Assembly (NCBI RefSeq): GCF_026626665.1
Contig: NZ_JAPNKE010000002.1
Location: 6,797,168-6,861,167 of the forward strand
Length of the DNA stretch: 64,000 nt
Source of the DNA: Nannocystis pusilla
GTDB taxonomy: Bacteria > Myxococcota_A > Polyangia > Nannocystales > Nannocystaceae
Reading direction: 5' to 3'
The translations under genes and the position numbers were made by a program. The notes beneath the pieces are model-generated. The model was not told the DNA's origin. It saw nothing but the letters and a program-made list of their open reading frames with translations, and ran no database searches. Each line of letters opens with the position of its first letter. Position 1 is the stretch's first letter. Below, piece by piece: positions 49,152 through 58,226 of the stretch.

Positions 49152-51962
49152 TCACCGCGCCGCGAGCGGGTGAGCGGCGAGCCAGGCGTCGAGGGCGGCG
49201 ACGCGGGCCGCCCCGGCCTCGCCGCGACCGGCGTGGAACGCCCGCGCCTCGCCGGCCAGCTCGCGCGCGTGGACCCTGCCGGCGGGGTCCTCCCACTCGA
49301 GCTCGGCCAGCAGCTCGGCCGCCCGCGCCCGGTGAAAGCGCGGCAGCGCGTCGATCTGCCGCTCCGCCTGGCGCGCGAACACCTCGTGCGCCAGCCTCAA
49401 CCGCTCACGCGCCGCCGCCTTGTCGCCGCGCCCGAGCTCCGCCTCGCCCTGCACCAGCCAGGCCTCGGCGCGCGGCAGCTCGATCCACGGCCGGTCCGCG
49501 GTCGCGTACGGCGCCCACATCTCCGCCGCCCGCTCGGCCGCCGCGATCGCCTCCGCGAACTCGCCGCGCAGCCGCGCCTCGTGGGCCCGCGCCAGCTGCC
49601 GGCGCGCGTCGACGCCGACCCGCGGCGCCCCGGCCTCGCAGGTCGCGGCCTCGCCGTAGCGGGCCAGCGCCGCAGTCAGGTCGTCGCGCTCGCGGGCGAT
49701 GCCGCCGAGCAACAGCCCGCACTCGGCGCACGACGGGTCGCGCCGCTCCGCGGGAGCGACGACCCGGTCGTAGCCGGCGCACGCATCGGTGAGCTGCTCG
49801 TCGGCCTCCGCCAGGTCGAGCGCGGTGCGTCCGCGATACAGCCGGAGGTTGAGCAGGTCGAGGTGGTCCTCACCGAGCAGCTCGCGGAAGATCGCCTCCG
49901 ACCGCGTGAACCCGTCGCGCCGACGCGCCGGGTCGTCGGTGAGCACGGCGAGGAGGCGCAGGAAGTTGGCCGCCTCGAACGGGTCGGCGTCGACCACCGA
50001 CTCGAGATCGTTCGTCGCCTCGACGACGGTCCTGCGCGCCGCCGCCACGTCGCCGGCCGCCAGGTGGACGGTGGCGAGGTTGGCCAGCAGGCGGCGGCGG
50101 GCGAACGCGTGCGGGCCCTGGCGATCGACCAGCACCTGCGCCACAGGCACGTCGCCGAGGATCTCAGCCGGCCGCTCGTGACCGGTCTGCGCCCGCCCGT
50201 AGACGAGGCGCGCGACCACCTCGGCGGCCGTCGGATCGTCGCCCGCAGCCAGCGCGTCGGCGAGGGCGAGCCGCAGAGCGCTCACGGCGTCGACCCAGGC
50301 CCCGCGGACCATCGCCACCCGCGCCGCGGCCAGGCGCGCCTGCCCGACCAGCCCGCGCTCGCCCAGCGCCTCGGCGTCGGCCAGGGCCCCCGCGATCTCG
50401 CCGTCGGCCTCGCCAAGGCGCCCGGCGTCCGCGAGCGTGCGCGCGCCGTCGAGTCGGCGCTCCACCGCCGCGACCTCGCTCGCGCGCGCCGGGTCGCGCG
50501 CGGGCGTGGCCAGCAGCGCGTCGACGCGGGCGCAGTCGGCGATCGCCGGCAAGCCGGCGACCACGCGGACGACGTCGTCGCCGGGTCGGGTCGCGCGGAC
50601 CAGCTGCACGGCCCCTTCGAAGGCGCTGCGGCGGCGGTCGAGGCAACGGCTGCGGAGCTCGCGGACGGCCTCCGAGTCGGCCCCGCGCCGGTGATCGAGG
50701 CAGACCTCGCGCCGCGCGGCCGACCACGCGTCGGCGTAGCGCTGCAGCCCGTCCTGCACCCGCTCGCGCTGCTCCGGCTGGCGGACGACCTCGGCCAGCG
50801 AGCTCGCCAGCGCGGCCTTCACTCCGTCGTTCCACAGCTCGGCGAGCCCCGTCTCCGCGCCGCTGCAGGCCGCCTCGCCGGCCGGCATCGCCCACGTCAG
50901 CGCCGCCGCGGCCGCGCCCCCGCCGAGCGCCACGAGGCCGCCCGCCAGCAGCCAGCGCCGGCGTCGCGCGCCGCGGTCGTGCGTCAGGTCGGCGAGCAGC
51001 CGCTCCAGGCTCGCCGGTCGGTCCGCGGGCGCGAACGCGAGGCCGCGCCGCAGCTGCTCGAAGATCGCCCGCGGCACCGGGCTCGCCGCCGGCGGCTCGG
51101 CCAGCGCGCCGGCGCGGATCTTGGCCAGCAGCGTCGCCAGGTCGTCGGCGCGGAACGGGCGGCGGCCGTAGAGCGCCTCGTACAGCGCGACGCAGAACGA
51201 GAACAGGTCGCTGCGCGCGTCGGCGCGGCCGCCGTCGAACTGCTCCGGGGACATGTACGCCGGCGTCCCGAGCAGCACCCCGCTCTGCGTCAACGGCACC
51301 GCGAACGCGGTCGACGGCGCCGCCGCGGCCGCGCCCTTCGCTGCAGATGCATCACCGCCCTCGAGCTGGCGCGCGAGCCCGAAGTCGGCGACCCGGGCCC
51401 GCCCGTCCGCGCCGATCAACACGTTGTCCGGCTTGAAGTCGCGATGCACGATCCCCGCCGCGTGCGCCGCCGCCAATCCGCGCCCCGCCTCGACGAACAC
51501 CCGCACGATCGTCCGCCACGGCCGCGGCCCGGCCTCGAGCCACGCCCGCAGCGTCTGGCCCGCGACCAGCTCCATCGCCAGGAACACCTGGCCGTCGTGC
51601 ACCCCGACGTCGTGGATCTGCACCACGTTCGGGTGCGACAGCCGGGCCAGCGCCTGGGCCTCGCGCAGCAGTCGGACGCTCGACTCGGGCCCGGCGGCCA
51701 GCAGCTTGAGCGCGACCCGCCGGTCGAGCTCCGGGTCGTAGGCCGCCAGCACCACTCCCATGCCGCCGGCGCCGACCCGGTCGATCACCACGTAGCGACC
51801 GACGCGGCCCGACGTCGGCACCGCCCGCTGCAGCGCCGCGTCGCTGGCCTGGGCCGTGCGGCCCGAGGCCTCGGTGTCGGCGGTCCCCGAGGGGCTGCGA
51901 TCGAGCGACGGCGTCGCCGGGTTGTGGCGCTCGCCGGCGCGGGTGATCTCGTCGTCGTTCAC
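49152..51962 (-). CDS. Ser/Thr protein kinase-TPR protein
   Basis: 936 residues from GTG 51962. Kinase domain at about 57-330: GAGGMGVVL, Lys86, HRDFKPDN (Asp175), DFGLARQ, TPAYMSPEQFDGG. A membrane helix follows at about 340-360 (RRWLLAGGLVALGGGAAAA), so the TPR part is probably on the other side of the membrane. The 560-residue C-terminal part has degenerate TPR repeats (LGEADGEIAGALADAEALG, LTAALARYGEAATCEAG). Same architecture as the product of 45823-48526; the two look like old paralogues. Reads out of the lipoprotein/FHA region, with a spacing of 16 bp from the upstream lipoprotein remnant. Confidence 0.93.
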   Translation of the reverse strand: MNDDEITRAGERHNPATPSLDRSPSGTADTEASGRTAQASDAALQRAVPTSGRVGRYVVIDRVGAGGMGVVLAAYDPELDRRVALKLLAAGPESSVRLLREAQALARLSHPNVVQIHDVGVHDGQVFLAMELVAGQTLRAWLEAGPRPWRTIVRVFVEAGRGLAAAHAAGIVHRDFKPDNVLIGADGRARVADFGLARQLEGGDASAAKGAAAAAPSTAFAVPLTQSGVLLGTPAYMSPEQFDGGRADARSDLFSFCVALYEALYGRRPFRADDLATLLAKIRAGALAEPPAASPVPRAIFEQLRRGLAFAPADRPASLERLLADLTHDRGARRRRWLLAGGLVALGGGAAAAALTWAMPAGEAACSGAETGLAELWNDGVKAALASSLAEVVRQPEQRERVQDGLQRYADAWSAARREVCLDHRRGADSEAVRELRSRCLDRRRSAFEGAVQLVRATRPGDDVVRVVAGLPAIADCARVDALLATPARDPARASEVAAVERRLDGARTLADAGRLGEADGEIAGALADAEALGERGLVGQARLAAARVAMVRGAWVDAVSALRLALADALAAGDDPTAAEVVARLVYGRAQTGHERPAEILGDVPVAQVLVDRQGPHAFARRRLLANLATVHLAAGDVAAARRTVVEATNDLESVVDADPFEAANFLRLLAVLTDDPARRRDGFTRSEAIFRELLGEDHLDLLNLRLYRGRTALDLAEADEQLTDACAGYDRVVAPAERRDPSCAECGLLLGGIARERDDLTAALARYGEAATCEAGAPRVGVDARRQLARAHEARLRGEFAEAIAAAERAAEMWAPYATADRPWIELPRAEAWLVQGEAELGRGDKAAARERLRLAHEVFARQAERQIDALPRFHRARAAELLAELEWEDPAGRVHARELAGEARAFHAGRGEAGAARVAALDAWLAAHPLAAR

Positions 51963-51978
51963 GCAGTGACCTGTCCTT

Positions 51979-52303
51979 TCACTCAGCCAGGGGCAGGCGC
52001 CAGCTCGTCCACTCGTGCTGCTCCGTCGTCACCATCTGCGGCGTGCAGGTCGGCAAGGTGCAGCGGACCGCGACCTCGGCGAGCGTCGCCAGCCGCGATG
52101 CCGGCCTCGTTGGGTTCGCCGGACAGGCTGAGCTTGTCGAGCGGGTACTCGTTGGCGTGCGCCGAATTCGAGCCGTTCCCGCAGTTGGGGCATCCGGTGT
52201 CGTCGCGGAGCTCGAGCTCGCCCTCCGGCTCGCTCGCGCAAGCCCCGAACATCGCCGTCACCCCGAGAACAAACCCGACTTTCTCGATCATACGCATCTT
52301 CAT
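51979..52303 (-). pseudogene. Internally deleted paralogue of the 52360-53337 lipoprotein
   Basis: From ATG 52303 it has the same leader style as its neighbour (MKMRMIEKVGFVLGVTAMFGAC) and the same motif block CPNCGNGSNSAHANEYPLDK, LSGEPNEAGIA. After about 52090 the frame is wrong. In the next frame the shared ending appears: RCTLPTCTPQMVTTEQHEW, TSWRLPLAE and a stop at 51979. About 220 residues of the middle present in the neighbour are missing. A strong ribosome site (GAGGAGGAG) precedes the ATG. It could still make a short secreted peptide. Confidence 0.7.
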
Positions 52304-52359
52304 GACCCCATCTCCTCCTCGTCGTCACGCTCGCCACGGTTCCTGCTCTTTCGGACAGC

Positions 52360-53337
52360 TCAGGGCACGCTCCAGGTGGTCCACTCGTGCGGCACCGTCG
52401 CCGCCATCTGCGTCGTGCACAGCGGCAGGGTGCACTGGTTCTGGACCACGCCGAGCGTCGTAAACCGCGGGTTGCTGAGGCAGATCGCCCCGTCCTCGTC
52501 CCACAGCGCCTCGACGTCCGCCCACGCCGTCCCGTACGCCGACGGCACCGTCTCCGCGTCGTTCACCCAGCCCACGTGGGTGCCGAACTCGGTAAACGAA
52601 TAGCCGGTGCCGCAGTAATCCGCGGTGATCATGCGGAGCGTCGCCTGGCGCTGGTCCAGGGTCGCGGGGGCGCTCGCTCCGGGGAAGTTTTGGTTGGGGC
52701 CGTAGCCGAGCCGCTTGAGCTTGTAGACCGCGTTGAGCTCGCAGGCGATCGTGATCCACTCGCCGTTCACCGTGATGTCATGGGTCTCGTCGTCGTACAG
52801 CTCGCCGCGGACGATGGTGGCCATGATCATGTCGTCGCCGTCCTCCTCCGGGTCGGGGCAGATCGGGAGCAGCTCGCCGGGATTCTTCGGGTTGTGGTAC
52901 GCGAGCTCGTAGATGGACACGTCGGGCCCGTCCGTCGCCAGCGACGCGACCGTGCCGTAATCGACGATCTCGATCTCGATCAGGCCCGCCTTCTCCTCGT
53001 ACAGCTTGATCGTCCAGCCGACCAGGTCCTCGCCCACCGCCACGAAGGTATCGGTCGTGGTATCCCACGCCCCCAGCTCCTGCCCGGAGGTCCGCAGGGT
53101 GTAGCTCGAGCCGAGCGGGCTCTTGATCGCGGTCACGGTGATCCCCGCGTCGTTGGGCCACCCGTACAGGTTGAGCTGGTCGATCGGGTAGCCGTTGGCC
53201 TTGGCCGAATTCGAGCCGTTCCCGCAGTTGGTGCATCCGGTCGTCGTGTCGCGGAACGCGAGCTCGTCGTCCTCGGGCGCGCACGCCCCGGCCAGCAGCC
53301 CGACCGAACAAATCATCGTAATCATACGCATTTTCAT
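52360..53337 (-). CDS. Lipoprotein of an unrecognised family (CGNGSNSA motif)
   Basis: 325 residues from ATG 53337 (an in-frame ATG nine bases upstream is possible). Leader MKMRMITMICSVGLLAGAC is a lipobox signal. The motif CTNCGNGSNSAKANGYPID and the following LNLYGWPNDAGI are shared with the remnant at 51979. The middle has three cysteine-containing blocks (NPGELLPICPDPEEDGDD, ITIACELNAVYKLKRLGYG, DYCGTGYSFTEFG) and the end is CTLPLCTTQMAATVPHEW. Several blocks (hydration of ITADYCGTGYS and AICLSNPR) recall ADYC-domain proteins known from myxobacteria, in which D-Y-C-G-x-G is conserved. Function unknown; exported and envelope-bound. Confidence 0.8.
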   Translation of the reverse strand: MKMRMITMICSVGLLAGACAPEDDELAFRDTTTGCTNCGNGSNSAKANGYPIDQLNLYGWPNDAGITVTAIKSPLGSSYTLRTSGQELGAWDTTTDTFVAVGEDLVGWTIKLYEEKAGLIEIEIVDYGTVASLATDGPDVSIYELAYHNPKNPGELLPICPDPEEDGDDMIMATIVRGELYDDETHDITVNGEWITIACELNAVYKLKRLGYGPNQNFPGASAPATLDQRQATLRMITADYCGTGYSFTEFGTHVGWVNDAETVPSAYGTAWADVEALWDEDGAICLSNPRFTTLGVVQNQCTLPLCTTQMAATVPHEWTTWSVP

Positions 53338-53470
53338 GAATTCCATCGCCGTCGTTCGCCTCGGAGGTCCTTGGAGCACCGCCCGTTCCACCCGCACTTC
53401 CTCAGTCAATCTCCGAGCTTACGCGCCGCCGGACAGATTTGCCCTGGTTGACCCCGCGAGGGCGCATGGG

Positions 53471-53514
53471 ACAACATCGGCGATGTCCCCGGGGACACCG
53501 GGATGTCCCATGGT
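53471..53514. repeat. Palindrome group over the start of the FHA-sigma54 gene
   Basis: GATGTCCCCGGGGACACCGGGATGTCCCATGG: a perfect GTCCCCGGGGAC palindrome followed by a half-site. CATGGGACA (53465) upstream is the inverse of TGTCCCATG (53504), making a larger inverted repeat of about 48 bases. The likely start codon at 53510 lies inside it. Confidence 0.8.
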
Positions 53515-54900
53515 ATCGCGCCAGCGCCCCGACGACGATGTGACACTGGAGCGCTCGCGCACGGCCGAGGTCGCGGCCGAACGGGGTTCCACGGGCGCCG
53601 CCCGGCTCGTGATCGTCCACCCGCCCGAGCTCCGGCGCGTCGTCGACCTCGGCCCCGCCGCGGTCACGCTTGGCCGCCAGCCGCCGGCCCCCAGCGGCCT
53701 CGCGGTCGCGCACCCGACCCTGTCGCGGGTCCACGCCGAGCTCCGCTTCGACCGCGGCGCCCACTGGCTGCGCGACCTGCAGTCGCGCAACGGCACCTGT
53801 CTGCAAGGACAGGCGATAAGCGAACTGCCGCGAGCCCTCGCTCACGGCGCCGTCATCCGCATAGGCGACGTCCTGCTGATCTATGAGATGGCCCAGGACC
53901 CGCGCGGCCGCGTCGACCCGCCCGAGGTCGACCGCGCCGCCATCCCCGGCGACTCGCTGGCGATCGCGGCCCTGCGCAGCGCCGTGCTGCGGGTCGCCGG
54001 TCAGCGCAGCCCGGCGCTGGTGATCGGCGAGACCGGCACCGGCAAGGAGCGGATCGCCGCCGAGATCCACCGCCTCAGCAAGCGCCGCGGCGAGCTGATC
54101 GTGGCCAACTGCGCCGCCCTCAGCCCGACGCTGATCGAGAGCCAGCTGTTCGGCCACGACCGCGGGGCGTTCACCGGCGCGAGCCAGCGCTCGAGCGGCC
54201 TGTTCCGCGCCGCCGAGGGCGGCACCCTCGTGCTCGACGAGATCGGCGAGCTGCCGCTCGAGCTGCAACCCAAGCTGCTGCGCGCGATCGAGTACGGCGA
54301 AATCATCCCGGTCGGCTCGTCGCGGGCGCAGAGCGTCGACGTGCGGGTCGTCGGCGCCACCAACCGCGACCTCGGCCGCGAGGTCGAGGCCAGCCGGTTC
54401 CGCCGCGACCTCTACGCCCGCCTCGCCCTCGCCGAGCTGCGCGTGCCGCCCCTGCGCGAGCGCCGGGCCGACCTGCTCGACTGGCTCGACCGCCTGTTCG
54501 GCTCCGTCAACGGCACCTTCGCCGCCGCGCTGTCGACCAGCGCCGCCGAGGCGATCCTGCTCCACGCCTGGCCCGAGAACCTGCGCGGCCTGCATCGCCT
54601 GGTGATGGACTGCCGCAGCCTCACCGCCCCGATCCGCCCCGGCCAGCTGCCGGCGTGGCTGACCACCCCGACGCCCCCCGACGCTCCGCCCCCGCCCCCG
54701 CCGAGGCCGTCGCCCCGCCCCCCGCCGCCGCCAGGGAGACCCGCGCCTATCGCCCCCGCCCCCCGCGCGAGGAGCTCCTGCGCGTGCTCGAGGAGCACGA
54801 GTGGAGCATCCGCGCGACCGCCAAGCACTACGAGCGCGACCGCAAGCAGATCAGCCGGTGGATCGGATTTTACACGATCGCCCTGCCCGGCCGCGAGTGA
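53510..54900 (+). CDS. FHA-domain sigma54-dependent transcriptional activator, one apparent frameshift
   Basis: From ATG 53510. FHA domain at about 35-110 (TLGRQPPAP, HPTLSRVHAELRF, SRNGTCLQGQAIS) that would bind phosphothreonine, such as on the nearby kinases. The AAA+ domain has Walker A GETGTGKE, the sigma54-contact loop GAFTGA, Walker B GTLVLDEIGELP and the R-finger region FRRDLYARL. Between about 54665 and 54760, in a C-rich stretch, one base is missing. The other frame supplies the DNA-binding tail LLRVLEEHEWSIRATAKHY and RKQISRWIGFY. Restored length 463 residues. In FHA, CCTGTCTGCAAGGACAGG (53796-53813) is an in-frame palindrome of the family. Confidence 0.9.
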
Positions 54901-55417
54901 ACGCAAATCGACATATTTTTAAGGACATGTCTTTGAAAGCATGTCCTCAAGGCCACGCCGATGCTGCCGCACATCCTGAAGGCCCCATCGAGCCGCGGCC
55001 GCCGGCGCCCTGCACCGCATGACCTGTAGCGTCGACTCGCGCCCACGCATATCCTGAAGGACATGTCGATCCGGGCCCGCCGACGCCCCGCCTCCGCAGG
55101 TCCTGAAGCGTCGATTCGCGCCCACGCCTGTCCCGAAGGTCACGTCACTTCCCGCCCGCCACCGCATGTCCTGAAACATCGACTCGCGCCCCGCATGTCC
55201 CTGAGGCCACGTCACCACCCGCCCCGCCGGCACCCCGCCTCCGCATGTCCTGAAGCCCACGTCGCCTCACGCCCCGCCGTCGCTCCGCTTCCGCATGCTC
55301 GAAGCGTCGCGCGCCCGCCGGCGCCCACCTCTGCGTCTTCTGACGCGCCGGCGCCCCGCCTCCGCATGTCCTGAAGACCACGTCACCCCGCGCCCCGCCG
55401 GTGCTACCCTGATTGCG
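54901..55417. repeat. Palindrome-rich intergenic region
   Basis: This 517-bp gap holds no gene. It is packed with at least nine copies of GTCCTGAAG/GGACATG-type half-sites, for example AAGGACATGTCTTTGAAAGCATGTCCT (54919-54945), ATATCCTGAAGGACATGTCG (55049-55068), CCTGTCCCGAAGGTCACG, CATGTCCTGAAACATCG, CATGTCCCTGAGGCCACG, and GCATGTCCTGAAGCCCACG. They are spaced 30-60 bases apart with GCCxCGCxxCCGC filler, so a tandem origin is likely. Confidence 0.85.
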
Positions 55418-56617
55418 ATGGCCCCGCCCGCACCGCCGCGCCTGCCGACCCTCGCGGTCGGCGTGATCGGCCACGTGCACGACGGCAAGACGGCGCTCAC
55501 CGCCGCGCTCACCCGCATCACCGCCGGCCAGCCGCGCACCCACGAGCAGCTGCTCGACTACTGCGAGCGCCTCACCGGCATCACCGTCCTCGCCAAGTGC
55601 ATCGAGTACTGCACCGAGCGGCGGCGGATCGTCCACTGGGACTGCCCCGGCCACCCCGACCGCTGCAAGAACACCATCAAGGCGCTGTCGCAGGTCGACG
55701 TCGTCATCCTGGTCGTCTCGGCCGCCGCCGGCCCGCGCGAGCAGACGCGCGAGCACCTGCAGTACGCGCGGGCCCTCGCCGTCACCCACGTGATCGTGTT
55801 CCTGAACATGTGCGACCTGCTGGACTCGCCCGAGCTGCTCGACCTCGTCGAGCTCGAGACGCGCGAGCTCCTGCACGCGTGCGGCTTCGACGGCGACACG
55901 GCCCCCGTGATCCGCGGCTCGGCGGCGCAGGCCGACCGCGACGAATGGCGCGAGCCGCTGTACGCCCTGCGCGACGCCCTCGACGCCGCGCCCTTGCGCA
56001 TCCACGATGCCGCGGGCGCGCTGCTGCTGCCGGTCGTGCGCACCTACAGCCGGTGGTTCGGCCGCCGCGCCGGCGCGGCGCAGGTGCCGAGCACCGTGCT
56101 GGCCGGCCGCATCGAGCGCGGCACCCTGCGCACCGGCGACATGCTCGAGCTCGTCGGCCACGCCCCGACCCGCCGCGGCCAATGTGTACAGCTCCGCGCG
56201 TTCGACCGCGTGGTCGACGAGCTCGCCGCCGGCGAGTCGGCCGGATGCCAGCTCGGCGAGGTCCCGCCGTGGGAGGTCACTCCCGGCATGGTCCTCACCA
56301 GCCCCGACGCGCTCACGACCCACCGCCGCGTCATCGCTCGCCTGTCGCTGCCGCCGCGGACCTCCGCCCGCCCGCGCAGCAGCTGGCGAGGCCCGTCCGC
56401 GATCGCCAGCGGCTACCGGCCGCACCTCTACGTCCGCACCGCCGACATCACCTGCACCATCATGCTGCCGGACGCCTCCCGCGCCGAACCAGGCGAGCGC
56501 GTCGCCGCGGAGCTCGTGCTCGACGTCCCGACCGTGCTCGCCGGCGCCCCCGGCTTCATCCTCCGCGACGCCCACTCGACGGTCGCCACCGGCGAGATCG
56601 TCGAGCTCCTCGACTGA
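55418..56617 (+). CDS. Divergent EF-Tu-like translational GTPase
   Basis: 399 residues from ATG 55418, close to the length of EF-Tu, and alignable by eye over all three domains. G1 is GHVHDGKT (18-25), a swap of the usual GHVDHGKT. G3 DCPGHPD (75-81) keeps the catalytic His79. G4 is NMCD (130-133) instead of NKCD. G5-like RGSA lies at 166-169. Domain II reads RIERGTLRTGDMLELVGH and domain III GYRPHLYVRTADITCTIMLP with EPGERVAAEL. There is no tufA context (rpsG, fusA, nusG or rpsJ), so it is not the main EF-Tu. Altered G1 and G4 suggest changed nucleotide handling. Role unknown. Confidence 0.88.
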   Translation: MAPPAPPRLPTLAVGVIGHVHDGKTALTAALTRITAGQPRTHEQLLDYCERLTGITVLAKCIEYCTERRRIVHWDCPGHPDRCKNTIKALSQVDVVILVVSAAAGPREQTREHLQYARALAVTHVIVFLNMCDLLDSPELLDLVELETRELLHACGFDGDTAPVIRGSAAQADRDEWREPLYALRDALDAAPLRIHDAAGALLLPVVRTYSRWFGRRAGAAQVPSTVLAGRIERGTLRTGDMLELVGHAPTRRGQCVQLRAFDRVVDELAAGESAGCQLGEVPPWEVTPGMVLTSPDALTTHRRVIARLSLPPRTSARPRSSWRGPSAIASGYRPHLYVRTADITCTIMLPDASRAEPGERVAAELVLDVPTVLAGAPGFILRDAHSTVATGEIVELLD

Positions 56618-56632
56618 GGTTTGTTGTTTCGT

Positions 56633-56656
56633 TGATATGACCGAAAGGACATATCA
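56633..56656. repeat. Palindrome TGATATGACC-GAAA-GGACATATCA
   Basis: Arms TGATATG and CATATCA are perfect complements. Compared with CATGTCC/GGACATG the outer bases differ in both arms, so pairing is kept. Sixteen bases behind the EF-Tu-like stop; possible terminator. Confidence 0.8.
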
Positions 56657-56842
56657 CTCCGGCCTGCGACGCGACGACAGAAGAAGCGCGGTCACTCCCC
56701 GCCACTGACTATAAGAAATAAGCGAGTGTTCCCCGAAATAATCCGGCCCGCGACGCAGTCCTCGCAGCTCTCCATGTCACGCGCGACACGACGCCTCGCC
56801 GCCACCCTGCTCTCGGCGGCTCGCGCCCTCCGACCGCGCGGC

Positions 56843-57648
56843 ATGTCCCGCGCGACACGGCTCCTCTTCACCGCGACCCTGCTCTCACCCGCCTGCGCCG
56901 GCCGACCGCATGAACCGCCGCTGACCGCGGCAGCCCTGCGCGCCGAGCTCGATCGCCACACCTGCGCGCGCTGGGAGCCGGAGGTGAAGCAGTGGAGCCT
57001 GCTCCTGTTCGACGCGAGCTGCGAACCCGCGCCGGCCTCCGGCGCTGTCCAGGTGCTCGCGCAGGCCGCCGTCGGCCGCCTGCGACCGCTGCTCCTCCTC
57101 ACCGAATCGGCCCACGATCACTTTTATGAATACACGGCCCGCTCGCCGCCGCCGTCGCACGAGGAGGCCCAGCGCCTCGCCGACGCCGCAGTGTGGTCCG
57201 ATCGCCTGCTCGCGGGCGCGATCGGGCAGGCCCTCGCCCTCGAGCTCGCCGTCCGCGGCCTCGCCTGCGGCGATTGTCCACGACCCCGCGAGCCACCTCC
57301 GTCACGGCCCGCTGGGCCGGGTTCTTCCCGTACCTCGCGGCCTACGTGTGGCCGGTGCAGCTCTCGGAGGGCGCTCCCGTCGAGCTCTTCACGTGCTCCG
57401 CAATCCACGGCGCCGCCGCCCTGCCCGCCAATCCTGCGCTGTCACGAGCCGGCCGGCTCGCGGCGTTCGCCTTCGCCGAGGACGAGACCGCCGCGCGCGA
57501 GCTCCACGACCTCGCCGCCCAGGGCTCGCTGGCCGAGGTCTCACGACGGGTGCGGCGCTACCTCGATTCGCCGGAGAGCCGTCGATTCGCCTGTGCTGCC
57601 CTCGCGGACGTCGCCTGGTTCACCGGCCTCCACATCTCGGATTGCTGA
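56843..57648 (+). CDS. Lipoprotein of unknown function, one apparent frameshift
   Basis: From ATG 56843: MSRATRLLFTATLLSPACAG, a lipobox leader. An in-frame earlier ATG at 56774 starts the similar MSRATRRLAATLLSAARAL, so the leader appears duplicated. Mature part: DRHTCARWEPEVKQWSLLL, AVGRLRPLLLLTESAHDHFY, SDRLLAGAIGQALALELAV. At about 57275 one base is missing; the other frame continues SVTARWAGFFPYLAAYVWPV, RLAAFAFAEDETAARELHD to a stop at 57646-57648. Restored length 268 residues. No family named. The bases 57649-57971 contain no convincing gene. Confidence 0.65.
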
Positions 57649-57971
57649 CCACGCGACATCCTATTCAGCGCGACCATCGCCCAATCGGTCATGTGCCCTG
57701 AATTTCGCGTTCGGTCGCGGCATCGCCGATTCGCAGGCCTCGCACCGTGCAGCTCGCGGCGAGCCGGCTTCACTCCGATCAGCTCGGCGTGCGACTCCTG
57801 AGTGCTCGCCACTCTGCTCACCGGGCCCGACGACGAGCGTCCTGCGCCCGTTCCGCACGGCGCAGCTCGCAGGAGAGGCCTTCGCAGCAACAAAAAACAG
57901 GGCTCTGCGGCGATGCCAGGTCCGCTTGTCGGTGGCGAAATCACGCGCAATCATGGTCATGGAGGCGCACG

Positions 57972-58226
57972 ATGCCGTACTTCGACTCGACGGCGATCCG
58001 GCGGGCCGAGTACGAGCCGTCGACCCGAACTTTGACGATCTGGTTCGTCGGCAACGGCGACCCCTACGATTATCCCGCAGTACCGTCCGCCGTCTTCGAC
58101 GGGCTATGCCGCGCCGATTCGCAGGGGCAATTCTTCAATGCTTGCATCCGCGACGTCTATCCCGGTCGCCGCCGGGTTCGCCCGCGGCGCCCCGGCAAGA
58201 GACCGCACCCACGGTCTCCGACCTGA
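57972..58226 (+). CDS. KTSC-domain protein
   Basis: 84 residues from ATG 57972. The KTSC pattern is clear: MPYFDSTAIRRAEYEP, TLTIWFVGNGDPYDYPAVP, VFDGLCRADSQGQFFNACIR, VYPGRR. KTSC domains are about 60 residues, occur alone or beside lysyl-tRNA-synthetase-like or phage proteins, and have no proven role. The C-terminal Arg/Pro tail may run beyond the true end. No clear neighbour relationship. Confidence 0.8.
   Translation: MPYFDSTAIRRAEYEPSTRTLTIWFVGNGDPYDYPAVPSAVFDGLCRADSQGQFFNACIRDVYPGRRRVRPRRPGKRPHPRSPT

Noticed and set aside
54901..55417. CRISPR-like spacing of GTCCTGAAG half-sites
   Set aside because: Half-sites are short, degenerate and unevenly spaced, and fillers are similar to each other. 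They match the dispersed palindrome family.
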